Source: RYN-230 sp963814645
Lineage (GTDB): Bacteria; Actinomycetota; Actinomycetes; Streptosporangiales; Streptosporangiaceae
Assembly (NCBI GenBank): GCA_963814645.1
Contig: CAWFDX010000002.1
Span: 186,001 to 250,000 of the forward strand
DNA length: 64,000 nucleotides
Direction of reading: 5' to 3'
Numbering within the stretch: position 1 is the first letter of the stretch; every line of letters starts with the position of its first letter. The notes under the pieces are model-generated. The model worked only from the letters and a program-made list of their open reading frames with translations, did not search any database and was not told where the DNA came from. The position numbers were made by a program, and so were the translations under genes. Positions 7,908 to 17,193 of the stretch are shown piece by piece.

Positions 7908-9035
7908 GTGGACTTCGACCGCACGGAATCCCAGCAAGCGGTCGCGGCGGCCGCCGCCGGGGTGCTGGACCGCAGCCAGCCCGCCGAGAGAGCGTCGGTG
8001 CGGCCGGACACACGGGGGTTTGCAGCACAGTGGAAAGAGCTGGCCCAGGCCGGGCTGCTGGCGCTGGCCCTGCCGGACTGGCTGGGCGGTGACGGCCTCT
8101 CGGTGCTGGACACGGCCGTCCTGCTCACCGAGTTGGGCCGCCGGGCCGAGCCCGGACCCGCGCTGGCCACGCTGATGCTCGGCGTGCTGCCGGTCACCCG
8201 GTGGGCCGGCCGCGACGTGCAGCAGACCGTGCTGGCCGGGGTGGCCGCCGGCGACACGCTGCTCACCGCCGCGGTGCGCGAGCCGTCGGACCCGATGCCG
8301 CTGGTGCCCGCCACCACCGTCACGCTGGACGTCGCGCCGAGCCCCGGGCTGGGCACGGTGGAACTGGGCGCCGTGTCCGGGACCAAGGTCGGCGTGCCGT
8401 ATGCTGCCGAGGCGCGCTGGGTGCTCGTACCGGCCAGCTTCGCCGCGGGCGGCGTCGGAGTGGTGCTGGTCGACCCCGCGGCACCGGGGGTGACCGCGGT
8501 GCGGACGCCAAGCTCAGCCGGTGAGCCTGAGTACACGCTGCGGCTGGACCGGGCGCCGGTGGCGCATCTGCTCAACGCCGGGTTGGACGGCCGGGACGTC
8601 GCGGACCTCGGCCAGCTCGCGCTGGCCGGCGCGTGCTGCCTGGCCGACGGGCTGCTGGCTGGCGCGCTGGACCTGACCACCAGGCACATCGCATCCCGGG
8701 AGCAGTTCGGCCGGCCGCTGGCCACCTTCCAGGCGGTGGCCCAGCAGATCGCGGACATCTCTATTACCGCGCGCACCCTGCACCTGGCCACGCTGTCGGC
8801 CTGCTGGCGGCTGGACACCGGGCTGGACGCCGCCGCCGACCTCGACGTGGCCGGCTTCTGGCTGGCCGAGCACGGGCCGCCCGCGCTGCGCGCCTGCCAC
8901 CACCTGCACGGCGGGCTCGGCATGGACGTGAGCTACCCGCTGCCCCGGTACTCCGCGCTGGTCAAGGATCTCGTCCGGTTCATTGGCGGGACCGAGTACC
9001 GGCTGGACACGCTGGCTGCCCGAGTGTGCGATTGA
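7908..9035 (+). CDS. chsE1: ChsE1/FadE28 acyl-CoA dehydrogenase subunit
   Basis: 375 aa starting GTG at 7908, directly after the fadE34 stop. It has the C-terminal acyl-CoA dehydrogenase fold with ASREQFGRPLATFQAVAQQI and HHLHGGLGMDVSYPLPRY. ChsE1 pairs with ChsE2 as an alpha2beta2 enzyme that dehydrogenates the three-carbon side chain of 3-oxo-pregn-4-ene-20-carboxyl-CoA. The assignment rests on adjacency to chsE2-chsH2-chsH1-ltp2, the order of Rv3544c-Rv3540c. Confidence 0.85.
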   Translation: MDFDRTESQQAVAAAAAGVLDRSQPAERASVRPDTRGFAAQWKELAQAGLLALALPDWLGGDGLSVLDTAVLLTELGRRAEPGPALATLMLGVLPVTRWAGRDVQQTVLAGVAAGDTLLTAAVREPSDPMPLVPATTVTLDVAPSPGLGTVELGAVSGTKVGVPYAAEARWVLVPASFAAGGVGVVLVDPAAPGVTAVRTPSSAGEPEYTLRLDRAPVAHLLNAGLDGRDVADLGQLALAGACCLADGLLAGALDLTTRHIASREQFGRPLATFQAVAQQIADISITARTLHLATLSACWRLDTGLDAAADLDVAGFWLAEHGPPALRACHHLHGGLGMDVSYPLPRYSALVKDLVRFIGGTEYRLDTLAARVCD

Positions 9036-9043
9036 GGCCGCGA

Positions 9044-10206
9044 TGCATATTGAGCTGACCGGCGAGCAACTGGCGTTGGGCAACGAAATTCGGGAGTACT
9101 TCGCCGGCCTGATGTCCGCGGCGGAACGGGCGGAGCTGCTCACCGAGCGGCACGGTGCCGTATACCGCGAGGTGGTCCGGCGGATGGGCCAGGACGGATG
9201 GCTCGGGGTGGGCTGGCCGGAGGAGTACGGCGGGCGCGGGCTGGGCCAGATCGAGCAGCAGATCTTCGTCAGCGAGGCGGCGCGGGCCGATGTGCCGCTG
9301 CCCGCGGTCACCTTGCAGACGGTGGGGCCAACCCTGCAGGCGTACGGCACGCAGCAGCAGAAGGACTTGTTCCTGCCCCGCATCCTGGCCGGTGAGGTGC
9401 ATTTCGCGATCGGCTACACCGAGCCCGGGGCCGGCACCGACCTGGCCGCGCTGCGCACCCGGGCCCAGCGGGTAGGGGAGGAGTACCTGGTCAACGGGCA
9501 GAAAATCTTCACCACCGGGGCGCACGAGGCCGACTACATCTGGCTGGCCTGCCGCACCGATCCGGACGCGCCCAAGCACAAGGGCATCTCGATCCTGATC
9601 GTGGACACCACGGATCCTGGGTTCAGCTGGACGCCGATCATCACGCACGACGGCGCGCATCACGTCAACGCGACGTACTACAGCGACGTGCGGGTGCCGG
9701 TCAGCATGCGGGTCGGCGCGGAGAACGCGGGCTGGCGGCTGATCACCACCCAGCTCAACCACGAACGGGTCATGCTCGGCCCGGCGGGCCGGCTCGCCGC
9801 GCTGCACGACCGGGTGTACGACTGGGCCGCGGACCGGGCCGGGCCGGACGGGCGGCCGCTGCTCAGCCAGCCGGACGTGCGCCGGGCGCTGGCCCGCAGC
9901 TACGCGGCCGTGCGCGTCAACGAGTTGCTGAACTGGCAGGTGGCGGTGGCACAGCAACTGGACGTGGCCGACGCGTCGGCCACCAAGGTCTATTCGTCGG
10001 TCCAGATACAAGACCTGGGCCAGCGGCTGGAGGAGGTGGTCGGGCGGCACGGCGATCCGGCCGATCCGGACACCGCCGAGCTGACCCGGTGGCTGGACGT
10101 GCAGGCCAAGCGGAACACCGTGCTGACGTTCGGCGGCGGCGTCAACGAGATCCAGCGCGAGCTGATCGCCACAGCCGGTCTCGGGCTGCCCCGGGTGCCG
10201 CGGTGA
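9044..10206 (+). CDS. chsE2: ChsE2/FadE29 acyl-CoA dehydrogenase subunit
   Basis: 387 aa from ATG 9044 (MHIELTGEQLALGNEIREYF), the same length as M. tuberculosis FadE29. It contains the flavin/substrate motif GYTEPGAGTDLAALRTRAQR and FGGGVNEIQRELIATAGLGL near the C-terminus. It provides the partner subunit of ChsE1 in 2'-propanoyl-CoA side-chain dehydrogenation. The stop overlaps the chsH2 GTG start by 4 bp. Confidence 0.88.
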
Positions 10207-11162
10207 GTGACGAGGGGATCCGGGAGGCGGCGGACCGGATCAAGGCGGCCGGGCCGAGCACGCCCCGGCTGGGCCGGGACCCGGTGAACCAGCCGATGAT
10301 CAACAATTGGGTCGAGGCGATCGGCGACGTCAACCCGGTCTACACCGATCCCGGGTTCGCCGCCGCGTCGGTGCACGGCGGGCTGGTCGCCCCGCCCGCG
10401 ATGGCCCAGGTGTGGACGATGGGCGGCCTGCACCCGAAGGTGCCCGAGCGCAGCGACGACCCGCTGCAGGGGATGATCCAGGTGCTCGACGAGGCCGGGT
10501 TCACCTCGATCGTGGCCACCAATTGCGAGCAGGAGTACCACCGGTACCTACGGCACGGTGAACGGGTCAGCGTCCGGACGGTGCTGGACGACGTGACCGG
10601 CCCGAAGCGGACCGCGCTGGGCGAGGGCTGGTTCGTCACCACCCGGAGCACCTGGTCCGTGGCGGGCGAGCCGGTCGCGTCGATGATGTTCCGGGTGCTG
10701 AAGTACCGGCCGCCCGCGGCGCCGTCCGCAGCCGGGCCGGCGGTGGCGGCTGAGCTGACCGCTGGGCCGGTGCTCCGGCCGGTGGTGTCGCCGGATACCG
10801 CCTACTTCTGGGCCGGCACTGCCGCCGGTGAACTGCGCATCCAGCGCTGCGAGGGATGCGGTCGGCTGCGTCACCCGCCCGGCCCGCGCTGCCCGGCGTG
10901 CGGCGCGGCCAAGCCTGGCTACCAGGTCGCGGCGGGCACCGGGGAGGTCTACAGCTACCTCGTGCATCACCACCCGCCGGTGCCCGGCAAGCAGGTGCCG
11001 TTCGTGGTCGCCCTGGTCACCTTGACCGAAGGCGTCCGGATGGTGGGCGAACTGCTCGGCGTGCCGCCGGATCAGGTGCGGATCGGCCTGCCGGTGCGCG
11101 CCGAGTTCGTCCGGATCGACGGCGAGCTGACCCTGCCCGCCTGGCGGGAGGACACCCGATGA
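10203..11162 (+). CDS. chsH2: ChsH2, MaoC-like hydratase subunit fused to DUF35
   Basis: 319 aa. Residues 1-170 form a MaoC-like hot-dog domain (VHGGLVAPPAMAQVW, FTSIVATNCEQEYHRYL); residues 200-310 form a DUF35 OB-fold with a zinc ribbon (CEGC at 216-219, CPAC at 230-233). In M. tuberculosis ChsH1-ChsH2 hydrates the C17-propenoyl-CoA and the DUF35 part docks the aldolase Ltp2. Same two-domain build and same place between chsE2 and chsH1 here. Confidence 0.92.
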   Translation: MSDEGIREAADRIKAAGPSTPRLGRDPVNQPMINNWVEAIGDVNPVYTDPGFAAASVHGGLVAPPAMAQVWTMGGLHPKVPERSDDPLQGMIQVLDEAGFTSIVATNCEQEYHRYLRHGERVSVRTVLDDVTGPKRTALGEGWFVTTRSTWSVAGEPVASMMFRVLKYRPPAAPSAAGPAVAAELTAGPVLRPVVSPDTAYFWAGTAAGELRIQRCEGCGRLRHPPGPRCPACGAAKPGYQVAAGTGEVYSYLVHHHPPVPGKQVPFVVALVTLTEGVRMVGELLGVPPDQVRIGLPVRAEFVRIDGELTLPAWREDTR

Positions 11163-11569
11163 CCGTGCTCACCCTGCCGGAACTGGTCATCGAGGCCAGC
11201 ACGACGTTCGTCATCTCCAGTGCCATCGCCACCCGTGACTTCCAGGACGTGCACCACGACCGGGACCGCGCGCAGCAGCGCGGCAGCAAGGACATCTTCG
11301 TGAACATCCTGACCACGACCGGCCTGGTGCAGCGGTTCGTGACCGACTGGGCCGGGCCGCAGGCCATCGTGCGCAACGTGGCCATCCGGCTCGGCGCGCC
11401 GTGTTATGCGGGCGACACGCTGACCTTCAGCGGCCAGGCCGAGCCAGCCGGGCCAGTTGGCCTGGGCGCGGGCGGTGCCGAGTACCTGGTGCGGGTCACC
11501 GGGAAGTGCAGCCTCGGTGATCACGTGACCGGCACCGTCCGGGTGGTCATCCCGGGGAGCCCGGCATGA
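11159..11569 (+). CDS. chsH1: ChsH1, MaoC-like hydratase subunit
   Basis: 136 aa from ATG 11159, overlapping the chsH2 stop (ATGA). A single hot-dog domain with RDFQDVHHDRDRAQQRGSKD around residues 26-45, which holds the Asp/His catalytic pair typical of R-specific MaoC hydratases. It forms the heterodimeric hydratase with ChsH2, adding water to 3-oxo-4,17-pregnadiene-20-carboxyl-CoA. Confidence 0.9.
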   Translation: MTVLTLPELVIEASTTFVISSAIATRDFQDVHHDRDRAQQRGSKDIFVNILTTTGLVQRFVTDWAGPQAIVRNVAIRLGAPCYAGDTLTFSGQAEPAGPVGLGAGGAEYLVRVTGKCSLGDHVTGTVRVVIPGSPA

Positions 11570-12729
11570 TCAGCGGCACGGCGGCCATTGCCGGGATCGG
11601 GGCCACCGAGTTCAGCAAGGACTCCGGCCGCAGCGAGCTGAAGCTGGCCGTGGAGGCCACCGAGGCCGCGCTGGCCGACGCCGGGCTGCCGGTCAGCGCG
11701 GTGGACGGGCTGGTCACCTTCAGCATGGACAACACCGCGGAGATCGCGCTGGCCCGCGAGCTGGGCCTGGCCGAACTGCGCTTCTTCAGCCACATCGGGT
11801 ACGGCGGCGGCGCGGCGTGCGCCACCGTGCAGCAGGCGGTGCTGGCCGTCGCGGCCGGGCTGGCCCAGGTGGTGGTCTGCTACCGGGCGCTGAATGAGCG
11901 CTCCGGGCACCGGTTCAGCCAGGTGTCCCGGGGCGCCGTGGCCGCGCTGACCTCCTCCGGGGTGGACAACGGCTGGCACTATCCGATGGGACTGGGCACG
12001 CCGGCCGCCACCGTGGCCATGATCGCCCGGCGGTACATGCACGAGTCCGGGGCCAGCAGCGAGGATTTCGGCCGGGTCACGGTGGCCGACCGGCGGCATG
12101 CCGCGGTTAATCCAGACGCCTGGTTCTACCAGCGGCCGATCACCCTGGCCGAGCATCAGGCGTCCCGGTGGATCACCGAGCCGCTCCGGCTGCTGGATTG
12201 CTGCCAGGAGAGCGACGGCGCGGTCGCGATCGTGGTGACCAGCCTGGACCGGGCCCGCGACCTGCGGCAGCTGCCCGCGGTGATCCGCGCCGCCGCGCAG
12301 GGCAGCGGCCCGGAGCAGTATGTGATGACCAGCTACTACCGCGACGAGCTGGGCCTGCCCGAGATGGGCGTGGTGGCCAGGCAGCTCTGGCCGCAGGCCG
12401 GCCTCACGCCGCCGGACGTGCGCACCGCCGTGCTGTACGACCACTTCACCCCGTACGTCCTGCTCCAGCTGGAAGAACTCGGCTTCTGCCCGCGCGGCGA
12501 GGCCCGGTACTTCATCGCCGACGGGGCCATCGAGCTGGGCGGCCGGCTGCCGCTCAACCCGCACGGCGGCCAGCTCGGCGAGGCCTATATCCACGGCATG
12601 AACGGCATCGCCGAGGCCGTCCGCCAGGTCCGCGGCACCTCGGTCAACCAGGTCCCCGGCGACGGCCCCGTCCTGGTCACGGCGGGCACCGGCGTGCCGA
12701 CCAGCGCCCTCATCCTCGGCCCGGACTAG
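11566..12729 (+). CDS. ltp2: Ltp2, steroid side-chain retro-aldolase (thiolase fold)
   Basis: 387 aa, ATG overlapping the chsH1 stop. Thiolase/lipid-transfer-type fold with GYGGGAACATVQQAVLAVAA and a C-terminal NPHGGQLGEAYIHGMNG loop. With ChsH2's DUF35 domain it cleaves the 17-hydroxy side chain to androstenedione plus propionyl-CoA. Last gene of the fadE34 operon; convergent with the minus-strand gene ending at 12801. Confidence 0.9.
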   Translation: MISGTAAIAGIGATEFSKDSGRSELKLAVEATEAALADAGLPVSAVDGLVTFSMDNTAEIALARELGLAELRFFSHIGYGGGAACATVQQAVLAVAAGLAQVVVCYRALNERSGHRFSQVSRGAVAALTSSGVDNGWHYPMGLGTPAATVAMIARRYMHESGASSEDFGRVTVADRRHAAVNPDAWFYQRPITLAEHQASRWITEPLRLLDCCQESDGAVAIVVTSLDRARDLRQLPAVIRAAAQGSGPEQYVMTSYYRDELGLPEMGVVARQLWPQAGLTPPDVRTAVLYDHFTPYVLLQLEELGFCPRGEARYFIADGAIELGGRLPLNPHGGQLGEAYIHGMNGIAEAVRQVRGTSVNQVPGDGPVLVTAGTGVPTSALILGPD

Positions 12730-12800
12730 CCCGGCCTACCCGGCCCGCCCCGGCCTACCCGCCCGCCCCGGCCGCTGGCCGCGCCTCCGGACGCAGTTGA

Positions 12801-14120
12801 TCATGGTCCGGGCGACTCTTCACGCGTCCGGTACGGGTCGGTGGGTGTTTTGCCCTGGTTTGGGCGTACCGGATCCGTGAAAAGTGCCGCGTCCATCTCG
12901 TCCAGTAGTGCTTCCGCGTCGGCCGCGTAGGCCGCGATCTGGGTTAGGGTGCGGTCCGGGTCACTGCTGCCGCGGCGATCCTGGTGTGCCCAGTGCTCGG
13001 CCCGGCCGTGCAGCAGGCTGATCGGGCGGCGGAGCGCCCCGGCCACCGACTCCAGGCGCGCGGCGAGCTGCTCGGTGGCCGCGCGGGCCGCGGCCTCTGC
13101 GTCCCCGCTCGTGGCGAACTGGTTATCGAGCTCGCTCAACGAGGTGGTCAGCGCCCCGGCCAGGCCGCCGCCCGTCGGCCGCTCGGGCGCCCGGTGCACG
13201 AGGCCATCCATCGCGCTGCCGCCGTCACCGATCCCGGTGGCGGCTGCGTCAGTGACCCGCGCCGCCCGGGACACCGGCCGCAGGCTGAACCGGATCGCGG
13301 CCCAACCCAGCCCGCCCACGATCACGATGGCGGCCGCGCTCACCGCCACAGCCAGCCGGGTGAGCCGCCGGACCGGCTGGACGATGCTGGCCAGGCGCCT
13401 CCCGACCACCAGCGTGCCGGTCTGGCCTGTCTTGCCGCTCCCGGATCCGCCGGTGATCGCGAAGTCATCGGCCCCATAACCGAACACCAGCCGCTGGGCC
13501 GTGAAGTGCACCGGCTCAGCGATCACCAGGTAACTGCCGCCCACCCCACGGACCGTGCGCAGCACACCGGTGCGCGCCGGGACCGGCGCGAAGGGGTTCG
13601 GCAGCGCGGGCCCCGTACGGGTGCCTGGGCCCGCGCTGAGCAGCAACTGGCCACCCGGGCCGCGTAGTTCGATGCTGATTCCGGGGAGCCTGACGAATAC
13701 GGCGACCACCATGGGCGCCGCGGTCGGCCCGCTCGGCACGGCCGGCCCGCTCGGCACGGCCGGCCCGCTCGGGGCGGCCGACGCGCTGGCCGCGCCCGGC
13801 GTGCGGACCGCGCCGGCTGCACCGACTCGCTCGGCCGTGCCCGGCGCCCGGGCCCCGCCTCCGGTCCCGGTCCCGTCGAACGGGACGATCGCCGTGGGTC
13901 CGCCCTGCGACGTGCCCAGTAGCTGGAACGAGTTGCTGGCCAGCTGGTTCGCGTAGACCCGGAGCTGGTCACCGGCCTGCCGGGTCAGCTGGCCGCGCAG
14001 CGCGCTTTCGCCCACCGTGAGGATGACCGCGGCCCCGGCGGCGAGCAGGCACAGCGCCACGGCGACCAGCTTGACCGGCAGCGAAGCCCTGGGCGCGCCG
14101 CGGACCGCATGACGCCACAC
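12801..14120 (-). CDS. Sensor-kinase-like membrane protein lacking catalytic domain, 439 aa
   Basis: From GTG 14120 the protein has a first membrane segment (about residues 16-36, VKLVAVALCLLAAGAAVILT), a 200-residue exported region rich in Ala/Pro/Ser, a second membrane segment (LAVAVSAAAIVIVGGLGWAA) followed by a HAMP-like stretch, then a helix pair ending LESVAGALRRPISLLHGRAE. The last element sits where histidine kinases have SHELRTPL, but the phosphoacceptor His is absent and no HATPase domain follows. No response regulator is adjacent. The Arg/Pro-rich tail is encoded by an inverted repeat (12819-12881). It is either a degenerate kinase or a non-catalytic receptor. Confidence 0.6.
   Translation of the reverse strand: MWRHAVRGAPRASLPVKLVAVALCLLAAGAAVILTVGESALRGQLTRQAGDQLRVYANQLASNSFQLLGTSQGGPTAIVPFDGTGTGGGARAPGTAERVGAAGAVRTPGAASASAAPSGPAVPSGPAVPSGPTAAPMVVAVFVRLPGISIELRGPGGQLLLSAGPGTRTGPALPNPFAPVPARTGVLRTVRGVGGSYLVIAEPVHFTAQRLVFGYGADDFAITGGSGSGKTGQTGTLVVGRRLASIVQPVRRLTRLAVAVSAAAIVIVGGLGWAAIRFSLRPVSRAARVTDAAATGIGDGGSAMDGLVHRAPERPTGGGLAGALTTSLSELDNQFATSGDAEAAARAATEQLAARLESVAGALRRPISLLHGRAEHWAHQDRRGSSDPDRTLTQIAAYAADAEALLDEMDAALFTDPVRPNQGKTPTDPYRTREESPGP
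12819..12881. repeat. 17-bp inverted repeat at 3' end of the sensor-like gene
   Basis: TTCACGCGTCCGGTACG (12819-12835) and CGTACCGGATCCGTGAA (12865-12881) pair with two mismatches across a 29-nt loop. The repeat lies within the last codons (DPVRPNQGKTPTDPYRT) of the minus-strand gene and could act as a terminator or be a small inserted palindromic element. Confidence 0.75.
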
Positions 14121-14169
14121 GCTCCAAGTCTGCCTGTCCGCCGCGGCTAGCGCATGTGCGGCCGCGGAT

Positions 14170-14331
14170 TCACCCCGGCGGCCAGCGCAGCCAGGTAATT
14201 CCGTCCGCGTGCTCCCGGGTCGCGTTGGCCACGCCATAACTCGAGGCGAGCAGGTTCTCCTGGACATAGACAGAGATGTAGGAGTCCGGAGCGCCGAAAT
14301 CGTCGTCGTCAGTCGGGATGTCAAAGCGCAT
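14170..14331 (-). pseudogene. Short ORF/fragment, unknown family
   Basis: ATG 14331 gives 53 residues (MRFDIPTDDDDFGAPDSYIS, ending TWLRWPPG). Composition looks protein-like, but there is no ribosome-binding site and the same frame continues upstream as DLFG-MRF, so it may be the end of a lost larger gene. Function unknown. Confidence 0.35.
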
Positions 14332-14351
14332 GCCGAACAGGTCGGGCTGGC

Positions 14352-14641
14352 CGGTCTGCGTGCTGGAGGGCGCGCTGGCCATGCGCCGTGAGATCCGCGC
14401 CTGCCAGCACGCCCTGGCGCCATACCCGCTGCACCTGATCGTGCTGGCGCCGCCGCCCGAGGTGAGCGAGCGGCGCGACGCGCAGCGGAGCGGCAAGCAT
14501 GTCGCCGGGTACTTCCGCCACCTCGGGCCGCTGCTGGACAGCGAACTGGCCGGTACCGGCCTGTGGCTGGACACCAGGCAGCAGAGCCCGCTGGACACCG
14601 TCCGGATGATCCTCGCGCACGGCGCTGCGGGGCGCCTCTAA
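14352..14641 (+). pseudogene. C-terminal fragment of CPT/zeta-type phosphotransferase
   Basis: The plus frame reads VCVLEGALAMRREIRACQHA, then LHLIVLAPPPEVSERRDAQR, KHVAGYFRHLGPLLDSELAG, and ends at TAA 14641. It resembles the C-terminal part of AAA/chloramphenicol-phosphotransferase-like kinases, where a lid helix after LxVLAPP is typical. The N-terminal P-loop is missing, so it is a remnant. The match is by eye only. Confidence 0.4.
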
Positions 14642-14645
14642 CCAG

Positions 14646-15128
14646 CTACGCGCCAGGCGGCCGGGGCGCCGGGCCCCACGGCGGCCCGCCGGTGACCCGT
14701 GGCGTCCCGTCGTTCGGCCAGGCCAGGCCGTCCGGTTCCGCCGGGCCCCCCGGCGCGGCCAGCCGCCCGGTCCCAGCCGGCTGCGGCCAGCCGGACTGGC
14801 CTGGCTGCCGGACCGGCAGCGGCGCCGGCCGCTGCCCAGCACCAGACCCATTACTAGACCTGACCGCTGGGCCGGCGGCCCGCCCGGTCACGGGCCCGGG
14901 AACCGGACCGGCCGAATGCCGCCCGTACGACGGCTCCGCAGCAGCGGGCCACCGTTCCACCGGCTCCGGCCGGCCGGGCTGACCGCCGGACTCGTCGGCC
15001 GACGGCGGCGGCGGGATCCAGGGCGGCTGGCGGATCACCACCAAAATCGTCCACACCAGCAGCAGGGTCAGCGCCGCGATGAATCCTAGCCAGGCCTCGT
15101 CAGCCAGCCCATTCGTCAATGTCTCCAC
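14646..15128 (-). CDS. Single-pass membrane protein with Pro/Gly-rich tail, 160 aa
   Basis: GTG 15128 start; one N-terminal membrane segment (LGFIAALTLLLVWTILVVIR, about residues 14-33), then a long low-complexity Pro/Gly/Arg tail. No family recognised and no strong ribosome-binding site. The layout (short outside, membrane anchor, cytosolic disordered tail) is common in actinomycete envelope proteins. Confidence 0.5.
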   Translation of the reverse strand: METLTNGLADEAWLGFIAALTLLLVWTILVVIRQPPWIPPPPSADESGGQPGRPEPVERWPAAAEPSYGRHSAGPVPGPVTGRAAGPAVRSSNGSGAGQRPAPLPVRQPGQSGWPQPAGTGRLAAPGGPAEPDGLAWPNDGTPRVTGGPPWGPAPRPPGA

Positions 15129-15449
15129 CTGGCCCGCGCCGCGTCACCGGAAGCTGACTGCCCGGAGCGGCTGGGCGTCACACATGTCCCCATTGGACGC
15201 CTCCTCTCAGGCCCCCGCTACTAGACGCCGTCCGGAAGCCGGTGGTGCACAACTCCGGAGGCTTGACTGCAACTACTTAAAAGGCTACGCGTCCAGCGCG
15301 CAACGGTCCGGCAACCTGGGAATTGACTAGCCGTACAGACCGGGCAAATGCACAAAACGTTGAACCCTGCCCCGCCCACCTCACCGGCCCCCCGGGCACG
15401 GCCCGCCCCGGCGTGGGCCAGACATCTCTTTGCTGAACGCCAGTACCGG
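15129..15449. other. Intergenic stretch without a gene
   Basis: Between the small membrane protein and the kstD stop. It contains a locally AT-richer part (about 15255-15360) that may hold the promoter for the minus-strand membrane protein; I see no coding sequence, operator or strong hairpin. Confidence 0.5.
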
Positions 15450-17105
15450 CTAACTCGCCCCAGCCAGGTCCAGCGCCGCCAGGTAGCCGAACGTCATCGC
15501 CGGGCCAATCGTCGCCCCCGCGCCGGCGTAGCTGTGCCCCATCACGGCCGCGCTGGTGTTGCCCGCCGCGTACAGGCCGGGGATGACCGAGCCGTCGGCG
15601 CGCAGTACCCGGGCCCGCTCGTCAGTGCGCAGGCCGCCCTTGGTGCCCAGGTCGCCGGGGACGATCTTGATGGCGTAGAACGGCGGCTGGCGTAGCGGGG
15701 CCAGGCACGGGTTGGGCCGCTGCCGCGGGTCGCTGTAGTACCGGTCGTAGGCGGAGTCGCCGCGGCCGTAGTCCGCGTCCCGGCCGGTCTCGGCGAACTC
15801 GTTGAACCGGTCCACCGTCTTGGCCAGTGCGGCGCCGTCGATGCCGATCTGGCCGGCCAGCCCGGCCAGGTCCGGCGCGCGGAACACCGCGCCCGCCGTG
15901 TACCAGCGGCGGGGCAGCGACTTGTGCGGCGGCAGCCCGGCGAACACGTAGCGGTCCCGGTACCGCTGGTCGGTGATCAGCCAGGACGGGATGTGTGGCA
16001 CCTCGGGCGTGTGCCCGGCGTACATCGCGTGCACCGCGTCCACGTACGGGGCGGACTCGTTCACGAACCGCTGGCCCGCCCCGTTGACCAGGATGCAGCC
16101 GGGCAGGCTGCGCTCGGCCAGGCAGAAGTACGGGCCGCGGGCGAGCGGGATGGACGGGCCCCACCAGGCGTCGTCCATCAGGTCGAGCGCCGCCCCGGCG
16201 GCTTCGCCGGCCACGATCGCGTCGCCGGTGTTGCCGGCCGCGCCGGTCGTCCAGTCGGTGCCGATCGGCGGCTGCTGGTAGCGCTCCCGCATCGGCCCAT
16301 TGCGCTCGAAGCCGCCCGCGGCCAGCAGCACGCCACGCCGCGCCCGGACCAGCACGGCCTGGCCGTCCCGGGTCATCTCGACCCCGGTGACCCGGCCGTC
16401 CTCGGTGTGCAGGCCGGTCATCGGGGTGTTCAGCCAGACCGGTACGGCCAGCTCGCGCAGCCCGGCCCGCAGCCCCGCGGCCAGCGCCTGGCCCATGGTC
16501 AGCAGCTGCTGCCGCAGCACCCGGTAGCGGACCAGCCGGCCGGCCACCTTGACCGAGGCCAGCATGGCCCGGGGATGCCGCGGCCCCAGGCTGAGCCAGC
16601 GGTACTCCGCCTGGGTGATCGTCACCCCCGCGGGGGTGGGCAGGTAGGGCGGGTTGAGGCGGGCCAGTTCCGCGCCGAGCACCCGGCCGTCCAGCGGGAC
16701 GGGTTCCACGCTGCGCCCGGCGGCCACGCCGCCGGGCGCCTCCGGGTAGTAGTCCGCGTAACCCGGCACCCAGGCGAAGTCCACCGGGGTAAGCGCCCGC
16801 ACCAGGTCCAGCATGGCTGGGCCGTGCGCCAGCAGCGCCTGCTGCCGGGCCGCGTCCACCCCGTCCCCGGCCACATAGGCCAGGTAGGCGCGGGCCAGTT
16901 CCGGCGAATCGACCACCCCGGCCCGGTTCAGCACGCTGTTCCCGGGCGCCCAGATGCCGCCGCCGGACCGGGCGGTGGAGCCGCCGAACCGGTCGGTCTT
17001 CTCCACCACCAGCGCGCTCAGCCCGTGGTGCGCGGCGGTCAGCGCGGCCGTCATGCCAGCCGCGCCGCTGCCCACCACGACCACGTCGAACTCGGCCTCG
17101 TCCAT
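15450..17105 (-). CDS. kstD: KstD, 3-ketosteroid delta1-dehydrogenase
   Basis: 551 aa from ATG 17105, with GGAGG 5 nt upstream. N-terminal FAD dinucleotide fold (VVVGSGAAGMTAALTAAHHG), FGGSTARSGGGIW, and C-terminal GLYAAGNTSAAVMGHSYAGA that closes the flavin site; the length matches the 510-565 aa of the family. It introduces the 1,2 double bond into ring A of 3-ketosteroids, which with 9-hydroxylation opens ring B. A KstR box lies 22 bp upstream. Confidence 0.93.
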   Translation of the reverse strand: MDEAEFDVVVVGSGAAGMTAALTAAHHGLSALVVEKTDRFGGSTARSGGGIWAPGNSVLNRAGVVDSPELARAYLAYVAGDGVDAARQQALLAHGPAMLDLVRALTPVDFAWVPGYADYYPEAPGGVAAGRSVEPVPLDGRVLGAELARLNPPYLPTPAGVTITQAEYRWLSLGPRHPRAMLASVKVAGRLVRYRVLRQQLLTMGQALAAGLRAGLRELAVPVWLNTPMTGLHTEDGRVTGVEMTRDGQAVLVRARRGVLLAAGGFERNGPMRERYQQPPIGTDWTTGAAGNTGDAIVAGEAAGAALDLMDDAWWGPSIPLARGPYFCLAERSLPGCILVNGAGQRFVNESAPYVDAVHAMYAGHTPEVPHIPSWLITDQRYRDRYVFAGLPPHKSLPRRWYTAGAVFRAPDLAGLAGQIGIDGAALAKTVDRFNEFAETGRDADYGRGDSAYDRYYSDPRQRPNPCLAPLRQPPFYAIKIVPGDLGTKGGLRTDERARVLRADGSVIPGLYAAGNTSAAVMGHSYAGAGATIGPAMTFGYLAALDLAGAS

Positions 17106-17126
17106 GGCACCTCCGGACCTCAATAC

Positions 17127-17140
17127 TAGAACACGTTCCA
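17127..17140. promoter_or_regulatory. KstR operator upstream of kstD
   Basis: TAGAACACGTTCCA fits TnnAACnnGTTnnA, 22 bp upstream of the kstD start codon. Confidence 0.85.
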
Positions 17141-17193
17141 GTTTTGGCCGAGAGCCCAGCCGGTCCGCCGCCTGGTGGTCAGTGCGAACTTGC

